The notes: generated by a model from the letters alone, not told the origin. DNA of 64,000 nucleotides from Piper betle (GCA_033002965.1 JAURVB010014839.1:1-64000), one strand, 5' to 3'; positions 1-13,460 are shown, numbered from the stretch's first letter. Numbers and translations: made by a program.

Positions 1-72
1 GATTAGCGAACGGTTCGGTCGCCGGTGACATTTCCGGGTCGGTTCACGGGTGAGCCGAAACGGGGTGTTACA
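1..72 (-). mobile_element. Inverted LTR terminus nested in another LTR
   Basis: Read on the minus strand from position 72, the sequence opens with TGTAACACCCC followed by a short hairpin (GGCTCAC / GTGAACC). This is the same kind of opening as the solo LTR at 28982. It ends exactly where the plus-strand LTR copy at 73-1336 resumes, so a related element seems to have inserted into that LTR in the opposite orientation. The rest of the inserted element and its target duplication lie outside the window. Confidence 0.6.
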
Positions 73-1336
73 TTAATCATGATAATTAATTAACCCTAGC
101 ATGCTATGCTAACAATTATCATCAATTTTAAATAAATCAATCGGAGGTAATTATACCTCACGTCGTCGGCAATCGGCGACGGCTAGGGTTCCGTCGCGCG
201 TCTCGGAGCTCAAATTCGGCGCTCATCGGCGTCCGAAGCTCGATCGGGCTCCACTGGGTGAGCCCCGCGGAAGATCCGGTGAATTCCGGCGAATTCCAGA
301 AATTCCGATTTTCCGGCGGTTTTCCGGCAGCTCCGGCGGTTTTCCGGCGACTTCCGGTGGTTTTCCGGCGACAATCGCCGGCGGCGTCTACTAGCTGGAT
401 AGGGGTCATATAGGGTACCATTGGAACCGGCTCGGCGAGCCCGACACATCCACGACATCCACATGGTCGGCCGAGGCGGTGGCTCGCCGGAAAAAGGCTA
501 AAACAGAGCCGGCGGCGATGGGTGGCTCGATCCGGCCGGCCACGGTGGCGACGGCCTCCGTTCCAGTCGGTGAAGGCAGCTGAGGGGTCGAGGACGTCGA
601 GCCGACCACCTGATCGTGGTGGCGACGGTCGGCGGCGGCGCGATCGGCGACGCGACCAAAACCTTGCCGCGGCGCTACGCACGGCGATTCCGGCGTCACG
701 GCGGCCCGATTGGGGCCGGACTTGGTCGGGGCAGCATGGCGACGGCGTCGCCGAGCTGGGCGGCGTCGGTCGACGGCCGGGCGGCGCCGACAGCGGCGGC
801 GGTGGCGCGCGAACGGGGCGGCGCGGCACGAGGGTTTGGGCGTGGGGGAGAAAACGTCGGGGGTGTGTGTGGTGGCAAACTCGTAAATAATACTTGACTC
901 GTCTCCGGCTCGAGTCAAGTATCATAACTAACTCGTATTAAATCCTAAAAAATTTCATAAAAATCGGGAAAAATCCCGTAAAATCAAACAACACCAAAAA
1001 AATTATAATGACATGCTCTAGAACTATCAACCCACCCAAACTGCCCGAACGCGTCCTAACGCGGTAAACGGCCTAATATTAATTCTACGATCCACTATAT
1101 ATAAAAGTAATAATAAAAAAATGACTGGCATACTCTCATATATCTGATAACTCATTCTGTTCTGCTGTATTCATGACGTTATCATCATATATTTGGGTAC
1201 GCATGACCCTCATAGCTCATACACGAGACCGGCGTCGGCTCGGTACACGTGTCCTGAAACTGACTCAACTCGAAAAATAACGGTCGACCCGACCGGTTCT
1301 GAATATAAAACCCTAACTCGAATCGTGGGTTTTACA
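73..1336 (+). mobile_element. 3' part of a long LTR (same family as 28982-31929)
   Basis: The segment aligns throughout with 30670-31929. Shared features are the block from ttaatcatgataattaat, the cgtcgtcggcaatcggcgacgg block, a GC-rich centre, and the end in tcgtgggttttaca (TG...CA type terminus at 1336). Lengths of the two copies differ by only a few bases, while substitutions are frequent. The open frames here on both strands are a by-product of high GC and have no domain. The first about 1.7 kb of this LTR lies left of the nested insertion, outside the window. Confidence 0.8.
300..372. repeat. Short tandem repeat (ttttccggcgg units) inside the LTR
   Basis: Three to four imperfect units of roughly 17-21 bp with the core ttttccggc(a/g)g follow one another. 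The matching stretch in the second LTR (about 30897-30993) has the same core but different unit spacing, so the array has changed length since the copies separated. Confidence 0.6.
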
Positions 1337-1488
1337 CCTACAGTCTTCCCTTTGTGTGCCAAATGTGCTCATAACATATCGAGAAGATGTTTCATTTAAC
1401 AACAGAACTTTCCTTTATATAGAAGAACATGTGTGAAATTCTAGGAGTCATTATATTAAATTTTATAAATATGCGTGGAATTTAAGAA
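1337..1488. other. Unassigned spacer between LTR and copia fragment
   Basis: The spacer is AT-rich and lies between the terminal CA of the LTR and the last recognisable copia coding homology. I see no gene in it. It may be the junction where the copia element was truncated. Confidence 0.4.
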
Positions 1489-1511
1489 GTCACCTGCCAT
1501 GTCTGAATCGG

Positions 1512-4500
1512 TTAGCTAACTAATAAAGATTTATTACTTCCAAAACACAAATATATTTTGGATGTACCTCTCAAGTATTTGATTATCCATTTAACTGTTT
1601 GCCAATATTCTTTGCTCAGATTTGCTAAATATATGCTATCCATTCCAACTACATATGTTATGTCTGGCCTTGTACAAATCATAGTGTACATCAAACTACC
1701 AACCGCAGAAGCATAAGGAACATTTCTCATTTCTTTCATTTTTGTTTTACTTAAGTCACCTTTCTTCAACTTGAAGTGACTTCCAAGTGGAACTACAACC
1801 GGCTTTGCATCTTTCATATTGAATTTTTCAAGTTCTTTTTTTATGTACTTTTCCTGTGACACCCAAAGATTTCTAGCTTCCCTGTCATGCCGAATAGGCA
1901 TCCCCAAGATTTCCTTTGCCGATCCCAAATCCTTCATTACAAAAGATTTATTCAAGTTCTTCTTTAAACTTGCAATCTTGGCTCCATCATGTCCTACAAT
2001 CAACATGTCATTTACATAAAGCAACAGAATAATAAAGTCCCCATCATCAAACCTCTTGATGACCACACAGTGATCAGAAATAGACTTTTTGTATCCATTC
2101 TTTTCCATAAAAGAATTAAACTTTTTATACTACTGTCTAGGAGTTTGCTTCAAACCATACAAATTCTTTTTCAGTCTGCATATCATCTATTCCTTTCCTC
2201 TGACTTCAAAACCATCTGGTTGCTCCATATATATGATCTCCTCAAGATCACCATGAAGAAAGATTGTCTTCACAAGTAACTGTTCAACTTCCAAATCTAA
2301 ACTTGCAGGCAAAGCCAAAATAATTCTAATAGAAGACATTTTAATAACATGAGAAAAAATTTCATTGAAATTAATACATTTCTTCTGTTTGAAGCCCTTC
2401 ACCACCAACCTTGCCTTGTACCTTGGTTGTATGTTATTTGCTTCATGTTTGATCTTGTAGACCCATTTGTTCTTTAATAATCTCTCCCCTTTAGGAAGAT
2501 CCACCAACTCATAAGTGTGATTCTCATTCAAAGATTTTATTTCATCTTGCATTGCATTCTACCACTTCTCCTTTTTACATAAGCTTTGACCTCATTGAAA
2601 TAGTTTTGTTCTCCACATTTAGTGATTTTTACATATTCTAATGATGGATATCTTGTTGATAGAATTGATTTCACAAGCTGATCTCCACATATTAGTTGGC
2701 TACCCTTGATCAGAATCAGCATGTTCATGTCCAACATCATTAACAAACTCATTAGAAATATCATCCAATACCACATCCTCACCCTCATCATTACAAGGTG
2801 GGGGAATAATTGTATCATATTGAGCCTCATCTTCACTTTGAGTTAAGGTTGAAGGTTCTTTTATCTTTTCCAAGCTTTCCTGAGATTTTGTTTGAGGAAC
2901 TTCTTCCTTACCAAAGTCATCAACTGTTCGATCCTCCCTGAAAATTACATCTCTGTTTCGAATCAATTTTCTATTGTTAGGATTCTAAAGTTTGTATCCA
3001 AACTTATCATCACCATATTCTATAAAATTACATTCCACGGCTCTAGAGTCAAGCTTAGCCTTTTGCTCCTTAGGCACATGTGCAAAGGCTTTACAACCAA
3101 AAACTCTCAAATGAGAAGAGCTAACCTTTTTGTCACTCCAAACCCTTTCTGGTATGTCACTGTTTAGGGCATGTGTGGGAGATCTGCTGATCAAATCACA
3201 AGCTGTGATCATGACCTCACCCGAGAAGATTTTAGGCAACTTAACTAAAGACAACATACTTTTAATCCTTTCAGAGACAGCCCTGTTCATTTTTTCAGCC
3301 ACTCCATTATGTTGGGGAATATAAGGAACAACCTTCTCATGCCTAATCTCATGCTTGTTACAATAATCATCAAATTCAATAGAACAAAATTCACCACTAT
3401 TATCACTTCTAAGGCATTTCAATAGCTCACTGATTTCTCTTTCAACCAATACATGAAAATTCTTAAAGATGTCAAAAATATCATTTTTATTTTTCATGCC
3501 ATAAGCTCATACCTTCCAAGAAGTATCATCAATAAAAGTGACAAAATAAATAGAATAGCCAAGAGATTTTACCTCTATAGGCTCACGCACATCAGTGTGT
3601 ACCAACTTTACTTATGCTTGCAAAGGATGTCCTACATTGTTTGCCCACCAAACAATGGTCACAAGGACTAATTTTGATGTCCTTGACCTTGGGAAGGAGA
3701 TTTAGCTTCTTCAACGTCTCTAGTCCTTTCTCACTCATGTGTCCCAATCGATACTGCCACAAATTAGCAGTGGAATCAAGTGAAGATATATTACCCTCCC
3801 CTCGAACTAAACTCGTCACAGTCTTATATAAACTACAACACTCCTTCCCTTTGGCAACAACAAGAGAACCTTTCACAAGTTTCTACATACCTTGTACAAA
3901 TTGTGAACCAAATCTTTCATCATCAAGCATTCTGGTTGACAATAAACTCATCCTTAAATCTGATATTTTTAAGCACCAATTTATAACTTGTGTTTGTTAA
4001 GATATGCACATTTCCAAGTCCCATAATTTTGGAAGTATCACTATTTCCCATCTTCACTATACCTAAATATGAAGGTTCATAGATAGTAAAAAAATTTCTA
4101 CTTGAAGTTGTGTGGAACAATGAGTCAACTACCTAACTAGCATCACAATCAGCCATCAAACAATCATTCCCACAATCAGAAAGAATCACCATGTCATCAT
4201 GCACAACATTAGTATTCGTTTCTCCTTGATCATTGTTGTCTTTTTTTTTTAAGTCTTTCTTGAGCTTCCAACAATCATTCTTGAAATGACCTGTCTTGTC
4301 ACAATAATAACACTTCAAGTGCTTCCTAGATTTAGACTTTCATTGACTCTTGTCCCTTCTATTTGTGTTTCTATTTTTCGATTTACCTCTTCCCTTTTCT
4401 GACACTAATACATTAGACCCTGAAGTTGGTAGGGATTTTCTTTTCACCTCTTTATTCAGTAAACTACTTGTTACCATGTCCATTGTGAGTTTTCCATCTT

Positions 4501-4792
4501 GAGCAGCATTGCTCAACGAGATCACCAATGTTTTCCAGTTCTCTGGCAATGTGTTGAGGAGCAGGATAGCTTGACATTCCTCATCTAAAGTCATCTTCAT
4601 TCTGGCAAGTTGAGTAATAATACTCTTCATCTCATTGAGATGCTCACTTATATCATTTCTATCCTTATACCTCAAGTTCACTAATTTCCTTATCAAAAGG
4701 GTCTTGTTGCCAACAGTATTCCTCTCATAAACTTGTTGAAGTTTATCCCAAATTGCTTTTAAAGATGTCAATTCAGAAATATGATGATACAC
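1512..4792 (-). pseudogene. Broken copia gag-pol
   Basis: Fragments in order on the minus strand are: gag (4792-4340) with the usual copia retrotransposon Gag body; a CCHC zinc knuckle at 4318-4133 (C-X2-C-X4-H-X4-C); a protease region that is barely readable (about 4120-3920); GAG-pre-integrase at 3876-3592, with an LWQYRLGHMS motif and an HCLVGK end; integrase core at 3497-2985; a linker at 2966-2560; and RT at 2552-2187 and 2108-1512. The RT active-site motif reads YVND instead of YVDD, so it would be inactive even without the frame breaks. Several stops separate the fragments. Confidence 0.9.
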
Positions 4793-5079
4793 AATTTCAT
4801 CTACCCATTATCTCAAAGAGGCCATAGCCTTCCTATCCAACTTATTCCAATATTTTTCAGTCACATGTGCTGGTTTTTACCATTGATAGGTTCATACAAA
4901 TCCTTAAAATATAAATGATCAATCATCTTTTCTTTCTAATAGTGCCAGTTACTAGGCTCTTTAAGAGATATCATCTTAGCATACTTCTCATAAGCTATCT
5001 TGTTAAAATATAAATTCCGTCGAACACCTAGTGGGCATCAAATATCATCAACTACTAAAATCTAAAACCAACCAACCAG

Positions 5080-5091
5080 GCTTTGATACCA
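5080..5091 (-). other. Primer binding site (initiator Met tRNA)
   Basis: Two bases downstream of the LTR the minus strand reads TGGTATCAAAGC. This differs by one base from TGGTATCAGAGC, the standard complement of the 3' end of plant initiator tRNA-Met used by copia elements. Confidence 0.85.
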
Positions 5092-5093
5092 CT

Positions 5094-5419
5094 TGTTGGG
5101 ATTAACCAAACAAAATCCTTATTTCAATTGAAATGGATGAGGATACCAAACAAGATATAGATACATGACAAACCCAGAAAACAACCCAAGTTTATATGAA
5201 AACCCCAAATTAGGAGAAAAAACCATGGGACAAACGACTAGATTAAATTCACTATATCAAAATTTTTATATAGAAAAAATTCATAGGAGAGCAAACTACT
5301 CAATATCAATTTACGGTACTTTCTCCAAAATTAGTATTAACTATAAAGAAAGAAAATAGAGAATTATAAGTTAAGAATTTGGCGATGTTATTATTAACGA
5401 TTGTAAACGACTCTCAACA
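5094..5419 (-). repeat. 5' LTR of the copia element, 326 bp
   Basis: On the minus strand it begins TGTTGAGAG and ends AATCCCAACA, so it has the short terminal inverted repeat (TGTTG...CAACA) typical of copia LTRs. The primer binding site follows directly. No second copy occurs in the window. Confidence 0.85.
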
Positions 5420-5925
5420 AAATATTCACCTTTATTCAATTTACACAATTTTCTTTTCTTTTCTCTAATCCTTTTTTATCCAAAAACCAAAATTTTAAAA
5501 ACTAAAGACAAAAAGTGTTTGGACGTTACTTTTATTTTTTTCAACTAACCAAATATACAAAATTTTAATTTATGTTTAAAATAGGGTTGTAATTTTATGT
5601 ATTTAAGGAGGAGGGACAGCCCAATGTATATGTAGTTATGTTATTTCAGATTTACACTTACTTAATACAATGTTGTTAAAATTATAGAAGATGCTTGAAA
5701 AGTTTCATACATTAGTAATAATTTACATTAGGAACCGAGAAATCACTAAGTTTATGGAAAAGAAGTTCAAGCACAAACATCACACGATGTACAGTTGTCT
5801 AAATAAGACGTCTTCTGGGTCATCCAGTATTCCATCAAATTGAGAAGTGGGCTTCCAGCGGTCATTATGCTCCACCTCGTTAGGGAGGAGACTCGGGAAG
5901 TTCATCCTCCGATTTTCGCGCGGCC
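5420..5925. other. AT-rich intergenic stretch
   Basis: No coding signal or repeat structure is recognised between the copia LTR and the phosphatase relic. Confidence 0.4.
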
Positions 5926-7992
5926 ATGTCGGAATCACCGGCATCGCCGCCGACGCCGCCGCCGCGCTGCGCCGCTGCCGGCCGTAGCCTAGACGGAATC
6001 CGGTGATTTGACCTCGCCGGCACCTTCGAGTGGTCGTCCCGCAACCTGCCGCCGACGGCTTTTCCGACGGTCTTCCCCGTCGCCGTCTTCGACAAGCTCG
6101 TCCTCACCGCTTCCAAGATCCTCCACAAGGGGCCCATTTTCGTTAGGGTGAACGAGGAGCGGCGCCAGGATTGCGCGTCGTGGTGGTCGGCGACGTCCAC
6201 GGCCAGCTCCAAGACGTGCTCTTCTTGTTGAGCGACGCCGGGCGGCCCTCCGAGGACCGTTTCTTCGTCTTCAATGGGGATTATGTTGATCGCGGCGCCT
6301 GGGGCCTCGAGACGTTCTTGCTCCTCTTGGCTTGGTAGGTGACTACTTTGAGTTTGATGCAGTTTATAAGAGTTTTTTTGTCGTATCATGTGATTACGTT
6401 GGTAGTTACGTGATTGATAAAATATCTGAGCATCAATGATATTAGATCCCATCTCCTACTTTGTATTGTTGCAAATTTCTAATACAGATCGCTTAAACCT
6501 TCTTTCTTTGGAATTTTGATATGAATTTGAAGAAAGATGCCCTTTTCCATTATTTAATCTTGTTTATGAGCAAGAAGAACATCATTTTATTTTTCCGTAT
6601 TTCTTTGTTCATTGATGATGTGTAAGTATATGCGTTAGTCTTGGTGAGTTCCTTAAATATTTTTGTGAGCGCCTTCATATTGATTTACCAGATTCGTGAT
6701 TATGTGATTGAGAAAAGATTTGGTATGGTAGTAGTTCCTATCTCCTTTGTTTACATCTGACAAGATTGGTTTAGCTAAAAATTTCTAGCGCATCTCGCAT
6801 AAGAATTGATTCTTTTTGAATATTATGAAAATGGCTTTGTCAACCATTTAATTTTTTTTATGAGGAAGCAAAAAACCTTATTAGATTGTTGTGTACCTAT
6901 GAATAAATCTCTGTTTTATCTTTTTTGCCATAAACCAGGTTCTTTTACCTCATAGAGTATTTCTGCTCCGGGGAAATCATAAATCCAAATATTGCACCTC
7001 TGTGTATGGTTTTGAACAAGAGGTAATGACCAAGTATGGAACGTCAGGAAAACATGCTTATCTAAAATGTTTAGGATGCTTTGAAGGGCTGCCACTGGCC
7101 TCCATTATTGCAGGTTGTGTTTACACTGTTCATAGAGCACTATTTCGCAGCATACCAGCTTTCCCTTTTAAAAGATCGAAAAGGGAAATTGGTCTAAAGG
7201 TGTCCCTTAATGATCCTACAAAATGACATCTTATATTTGGGTCTTTTGAAGAATTGGGTAGAGCAAGAACCGTTCTGGATCCACCATGGGAGGGTAAGAA
7301 CCTGATTCCAGGGGATGTACTATGGTCAGATCCTGCATCAGAAATGGGTCTTTCTCCAAATCATGAAAGAGGAATCGGCTTGCTATGGGGGACAGATTGT
7401 ACGTAAGAATTTTTCAAGAAACACAATCTTTAGGTGAAAATGATGATTTTGATGATTTTTCTATGCATTTCTTTGTCGCCACTTTCTTTCTTGCTCTTGA
7501 ATCAAACAAAGAAGTTTAATTACTTTAATATTGATTGACAGGGAAGAGAGTGTAGTTGGAGGTATCGCCGTACTCATGATTCCAGGAGAGACAATACCAG
7601 TTTCACTTTTTTGATTACTCCCAATCAATGAAATAGAATAAAGTATCCATATGCTTCCAAGGGTACATATCAAAAAAACGGTATTTGTTACAATACACAA
7701 TAAAATTCATGGAGTTACCCGACTGGGACATTTTTTCGATGAAAATCCCTTTTCTAGCTTCTCTCATTGACTGATTCATTCTTTGATATTAGTTCTATTT
7801 TTTTTCTTCCAATACAAGATTTTATATTGAGATTTCATATTTTCTAAAAATGGTGCAATCATCTATCCTTTATATTTTAACAGGCTAGCGGTGAAAGATA
7901 CAATAATATGGGGGCATACATTCTACTGGAACCTCCTCAATTTTATTCCCCAGCTTTTCACAGTTTTGAAGCAATCAAACCAAGGCCAAAGG
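5926..7992 (+). pseudogene. PP7: Protein phosphatase PP7 relic
   Basis: The relic resembles plant Ser/Thr phosphatase PP7, a PPP-family metallo-phosphatase. Exon 1 (about 5926-6335) shows VVVVGDVHGQL and FNGDYVDRGAWGLET. Exon 2 (6939 to about 7424) shows RVFLLRGNH, LGCFEGLPLASII, VLDPPWEG and GDVLWSDP. A last piece (7884-7992) shows GAYILLEPPQF...FHSFEAIKPRPK. Introns remain, so it did not arise by retroposition. Lesions are a TGA at 6004, a frameshift near 6165-6176, a damaged splice donor near 6335, and in-frame stops at 7224, 7404 and 7422. GNHE has become GNHK, the metal-binding HGG region has become HRA, and the exon carrying the RSHE and SAPDYPQF motifs is absent. It cannot make an active phosphatase. 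Confidence 0.9.
7430..7883. other. Foreign-looking segment replacing a PP7 exon
   Basis: The catalytic exon expected here is missing. Instead there is AT-rich DNA with a 79-codon open frame on the minus strand (7700-7461) that has a hydrophobic start. I could not match it to an organellar or transposon protein. It is either an insertion or decayed intron. Confidence 0.3.
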
Positions 7993-10582
7993 TACCAATT
8001 TTTTTTTTTTTATATATATACACACAATGTGAGCCTAATTGCTTGGACCACGAGTTCTGTTGATCCAAAATTGCCAGATTATGATCCTATGTGATAGTTG
8101 TTTAAGAATCAATACTGTTTAAAGTCTAGTATATTGAAGTCAACTAGACATGGCATGATAATTAGGAATAGATAGGGCATGAAGACAACATTTTGAAGAA
8201 GAGGAATATTCTAATTGACACCCTTTTTTATAATTATTTACTTATAGACATACAAATTTATAGACCTAACCTCCTAATCTAACAATAATTCAAATTCAAA
8301 TAACATAAAGATACAACCAATAACATTCATATATTCGATCTTTTGAACATCCTCCCCATAAAGCTGTAGTTAGTAAGAAGACAACTTGAATCAAAGTTTT
8401 CAATGAGATGTCTTCCAACAAGGATTTATAATAGGACACTCTTCCAAATAAATAGCTTAATCCAGTAGATATATCTTCGAAGTGAAGGGCTTATATTAAT
8501 TTGATTTTTATATAAATTTGGCCCTTAGTATTATGTTGAAGCATTTTCAAACGACTTTATTTTTTTTCTAAAAAATATAATTTTATTTTTAGAATACTAT
8601 TAGCAAAATTATCATGTGCGGGCAAAACGGTAAAATCGTCGAGGGCTATGCGGCAAATCCTTATTTAAAATCATAATTACATTTGAAGTGGGAGTCTAAT
8701 CCTCTATTGTTTAGATTTTAAGTAAAAGGGGTAATTACAATTTTTTCATGCTACTAGTAAAAATAGAGGTGCAAAATTGGAAACTATAATCCTCTATGGT
8801 TGAGATTTTTCTTTTCCTTTCGAAAAACTGTCAATATTTACTAAACTAGAAAACTTATAGTTATGATTAATCATAATTCTTGCTTCTATTATGGTAAACT
8901 AAAAGGGAGTCCACTTTCTGTTAAAAGTTGGTTTAAGGTGGAGGAATGAAATGTACCTTTACCTTCACAAGTCACAACCTAAATCATTGGAAGAAATTCA
9001 GTTCTAAAGAATATAAATTGGACCCATCAGTCTTTATTTCAATGTAACCGGGGGTAAGTTGTCAAAAAGTACATTTTGAATCTGTAATCTTCAATTTAGA
9101 TAAGGCCTGTAGCCAACTGATATGGTAAAAAAGGGGGCCTTATTTTAAGGTGCTGTATATGGCCACCTTGTATTCGACAATACATGTATACTATATGCGT
9201 GCATTTTCTGGTATTTCGGTATCTACGAGGTCGCATAGTTACAGTTGCCTATTAGTGGAGTACATTACTACTTACATGATTGTGATAATCCAGACCAGGC
9301 TACTGCTTTTTGCAACTTTGAGCTAGCATTTAGATTCCGACGAGGAGCTGACTTTTTGTCGGTGCTAAATAACATCTCAGATGGCTTGTTAGATTAGGGA
9401 GGGTATTGTCTATTATTTATCACCGTCTTGATGTGTTTTTTGTTTAATTAACACGAGAATGAATGTGATCATTTACCATGATTATAGATAAAATGCTTGA
9501 TATGCCACGCCCTGCATTCGATCCAAAAAACAAAAAATCATCATCTGGCACTGTTTCTAGGGCACGCGCTAACAAATCCTTTGGTTTTCTTATTTTCTTG
9601 CATCCTGGGGGAGGGAAACAATTGGCATTTGTTTAGTTAATTATTGCTCGACTAGTTTGAATTACGATCATAAAGGTTATATTTCTTGCACAGAGTCGCA
9701 CTTTACATGGCTGCAGATTCTCGTCTTCCTAATTAACTGGGCTGCGTTCAGATTATCAATTCAGACATACGAATATACAAAAGAATTGCTTTAAAAGCAT
9801 CATGACCATTCTCTAACAAAATTTGTAACACGAAGAAAATTAAGTTGTACCGCCTTAAAAATTATCGCAGTCATCCGCTAAAAGCATTCATGCTGTAAAT
9901 AAGCTACGCTAAATTAAACCATGTATACTCTCTTCTGAAGTACAGTCACAGATTGCTTTCTATTTTTATTTTTAAAATTACAACCTCAGCACTGGCCATT
10001 CCAATGCGATAAACATCTAATAAAAGGTGTACATACAGTTTATCCCCTCCAAATCTAGACATGATTCAGTTTGCTAGAAATAATAAAATTCCTGCCCAGC
10101 AGATTCACTCATTGAGTTAAAATCATTCAAAAAGGCCTAATTCGCGAAGAGAAAAAAGATGCTGCATATAAGGACAACCCATTAGTATTTTCTGCTCAAC
10201 CTGTAGTGATAACAAAAAAGGAAAAAAACAATCAGCATGCACTATATCGCATTTAAACATATAAAATTCAAAGAATTATTACAATTGGCATGCTCTGGGC
10301 TTCATTAACTGCATATTTTTCAAGGCAATTATCAAAATGACCTTTTTGAAGATCATCAAGTACTAGGATTAACAAAACCATAAAGTAGGTTTGGCCTATC
10401 TATCCATCTATCACAAATGACCTTATCCCTCCTTATCCGTAGACGTGCTATATTGATAATATTTTAGCTGATGTTAGCACCCCACAAGAGTCGGATAAAG
10501 ATCAATACAAGTCTTTAAATAGCGTAAATAAAAGATAAGTTCACACTACCTTTGGCCTACATTTCTCGATCCAAAACAAAGC
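7993..10582. other. Intergenic, 2.6 kb; probably includes the ARID gene 3' UTR
   Basis: No coding homology is seen. The last few hundred bases before 10583 are likely the 3' UTR of the minus-strand ARID gene. Confidence 0.4.
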
Positions 10583-13460
10583 TTACTGTTCAAAAGGCGC
10601 ACGTACAAATAATTGCCCGTGAAGAGTAACCACTGCAGAAGTCTGATGTGGGTTAATTCTTGACGGTAAAGTGATTACCTGAATTACAGAATTTTAGTAA
10701 CGTAAACATGCAGCAAGATCCTTAAATAGTCATGATGATGTATACCTTTTTGAAAGGATGAACACCCCATGGATTATCAGGTTGTTCAGGTTCACCAGAA
10801 ATAACCAGGCGACCAGCTGGATCTGACTGAACCCGCACCTGAAATTTGTAATGGAGTTGATCACCATCAGTAGCATACACTTTATTAAAAGTAGTAGTTT
10901 CATGTAAGCTACATGCAAATAAATCTCTTCATGTAACCAAAGCTATATATATGAACGAGCTAACTTCATATAGCATATTAAAAGGGTGTAAAGCACTTCA
11001 ACAAGTCAAAGATACTCAAAAAGGCAGGATACATTGGGTGCATAAATTTTGTTCATATCAGTGTATGCAACATTATACTTAGCAAGTACTTCATATATAG
11101 AACTAGTAATAAGAATAAATGAAAAATATCTTTGTTTTTACCTCCTCCCGCAGAAGTCCAGGAACCAATGCATACACTTCCCAGCATTCAGCCTGTGCAG
11201 GATCCAAACAACAATCACTTGCTACTAACACTAAAAACGTCAATTTTTAACTTGAACTAGCAACCAAAATTCTTACATATTTCCGCACATTAACTTTTAC
11301 CCACTCTGCAGCAGGTCCAATATCTTTGATAGAAATTTCTTTCACTGAAACAGGTGACCCAGCTTGCCCATCACTGAATAAATATTTCAAATGATAAAAC
11401 TAAATATGATTACAAGAGGACCTCAAAACTAAATACAAAACCCATTAGCCATTGCTATTTAATGACTATATTCCTAGGTAACCAAGAAACTTTCAATTTA
11501 ATTAGAAGAATGACCGATGATCTTCCGTTTTTGTACGAGCAACTCTGACGGCTTGTTCATCCAAGGATTGCCTTTTCCGCTTCCCTACATCTATTGCAAA
11601 AATATGTGAGAAAAAATCAACTGCAAACAAAAAATATTTTGGTTAACATACTAAGTGTTTTGAGTTGTTTCTCACGCTTGGACAAGGCAGCTGAGCTCTT
11701 CTCCTGAAAGAATATTTGCGTTAGTGCACACATACAGGAGGAAGATAGATATGGATAAACATAGTATAATAAATCCCACAAGTCCTAACCGGTCACTACA
11801 AACCTCCTCATTACCAACGAGTCGCTGTGAGTGCCAACCCTGCATAGCACGTGCTGCTGCATCTCTTCTAGCCCTTCCGGATCCTCCAGGTTGACTACTA
11901 CCAACCTTCCAAATTTGTTCGAACATTTAGGGGAAGAAAAGGTAATTTGCTACATCAAATTGGTCTAGCTAATCAAGATCTGTGACCAATTAACAAACTC
12001 AAACAGAGAAAGGGAAAGAAAACAGTTAACAGAAACATATTAATCTAAAGCCTATGTCTTAACCCATAAATGAGCTTAATGATCTTCTATAGAGATAAAA
12101 TAGCAAATTAATTCTTCAGAATGCTTACTTGAGCAGATGAAGAAATACCCATTTTTAAAAGATGGAAGACAAAATTAAGCGACAATAAACTTTTAACCTA
12201 CTCTTTTAAAAGAAAGAATTCTTATGCTGGAACTTTGACAAAAGCTCTATTTACAATGCTGAAACAGCTACACGTTTACAAATTAATATGAAGATAGAGA
12301 ATGATGAACCTGATTTTCAGCTCCGGAAGGCAATGAAAGCGAAGCAGGTGGAAACTGCAGCTCACCAATTTGCACCATGTACCGCTCATAATCAAGTAGT
12401 GCCTGCAGACACGATAAATATCATTTGGAAGCAGAAAAAGACAATGAATAATGGCCTCAGTCAAACTTTTGAGTTTGGAGTCTTGTGCTATGCTTCTGCT
12501 TTTTTTAAAAAAATATTTCTTCATTCACGTCTCTTGATTGCCCAAATATGCTTAATTTGACTTCCACATCATAGCCACATCATATAACAGATTATGTTAG
12601 CTATCAGAACATATTAACATACAAAAATGCTAGCTATCAGCCACTGTGGGTCCCATCATGTAAGCAGTATAATTTGTTCCAGGGGTTCAGCTAATTTCGA
12701 CCATGAATCCACTAAATACAATCAACAGTAATTTGTGTATAAGATGTGTCACAGGGAGAATAACATTATCATAAATATGTGGTATAATGTCTTGGAATTG
12801 CGTAGCATATGAATGATACAATAAGAGAGCAGTTGGGGATTATATTAATTGAATATAAATTTCATGAAACCATTTGCGATGTTTTTGGACATAAGCAAAG
12901 GAGACCCCCATATACGCAATCATAACAGACATGGCATGCACTTCTATGGAAAAGAAAAGGATGGAGGAAGACCAAAAAGGACATGGATGAAGGAAAGCAT
13001 AAATCATGAAAAGATATATAATTTAGACATTCATATGGCCTAGAATCATAGAAGTGTAGAACATATATTGCATCCCCAAAAATACCAACCCTCAGGGAAT
13101 TTGTGGATGATAATATTGATTATACGATACAAGTATCACAAACAAGTTTATAAGTACATATCACAACCATATACATGAATGTCTAAGATCAGATGAATTG
13201 AGAAAATGGTAAAATGTCATTCTTGACTAAAGTTACCTTCTCATAGAAGCATCTAAATGACCATGATATGGTAGTACAAGTTCTGCAAACAGGAAAATAA
13301 ATATATAACTTATAATCAATCAAAAAATTTTAAAACGTTATACAGGCATCATTCAGAAGTGATCGCAAAATGATAGCATCACAGTTTGGAATAATGCTGT
13401 CAACTGGTCAGCTGACCATTAATAAGCTTAACACCTGATGGTTACTAATCCAAAATGTTA

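Larger units (their letters stand above)
1489..5419 (-). mobile_element. Truncated Ty1/copia retrotransposon (Tork-like)
   Basis: On the minus strand the order is one LTR (5094-5419), a two-base spacer, a primer binding site, gag with a zinc knuckle, a protease remnant, GAG-pre-integrase, integrase core, reverse transcriptase, and only the first residues of RNase H (DSDMAGD, about 1489-1507). Integrase before RT is the copia order, and the gag sequence is Tork/Tnt1-like. The rest of RNase H, the polypurine tract and the 3' LTR are missing, so no target duplication can be checked. Stops and frameshifts break the polyprotein throughout: it is a dead, 3'-truncated copy. Confidence 0.9.

Noticed and set aside
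158..925. Overlapping long open frames on both strands in the left LTR (and 31009-31544 in the solo LTR)
   Set aside because: They are high-GC artefacts in non-coding LTR sequence. Frames overlap in several readings, are Arg/Pro/Ala-rich, and match no domain.
5880..6452. 190-codon minus-strand open frame
   Set aside because: Antisense shadow of PP7 exon 1; the plus strand carries the recognisable phosphatase motifs.
7461..7700. Organelle-derived insertion inside the PP7 relic
   Set aside because: The hydrophobic frame suggested a plastid or mitochondrial fragment, but it matches no organellar protein I can recall, so origin is left open.
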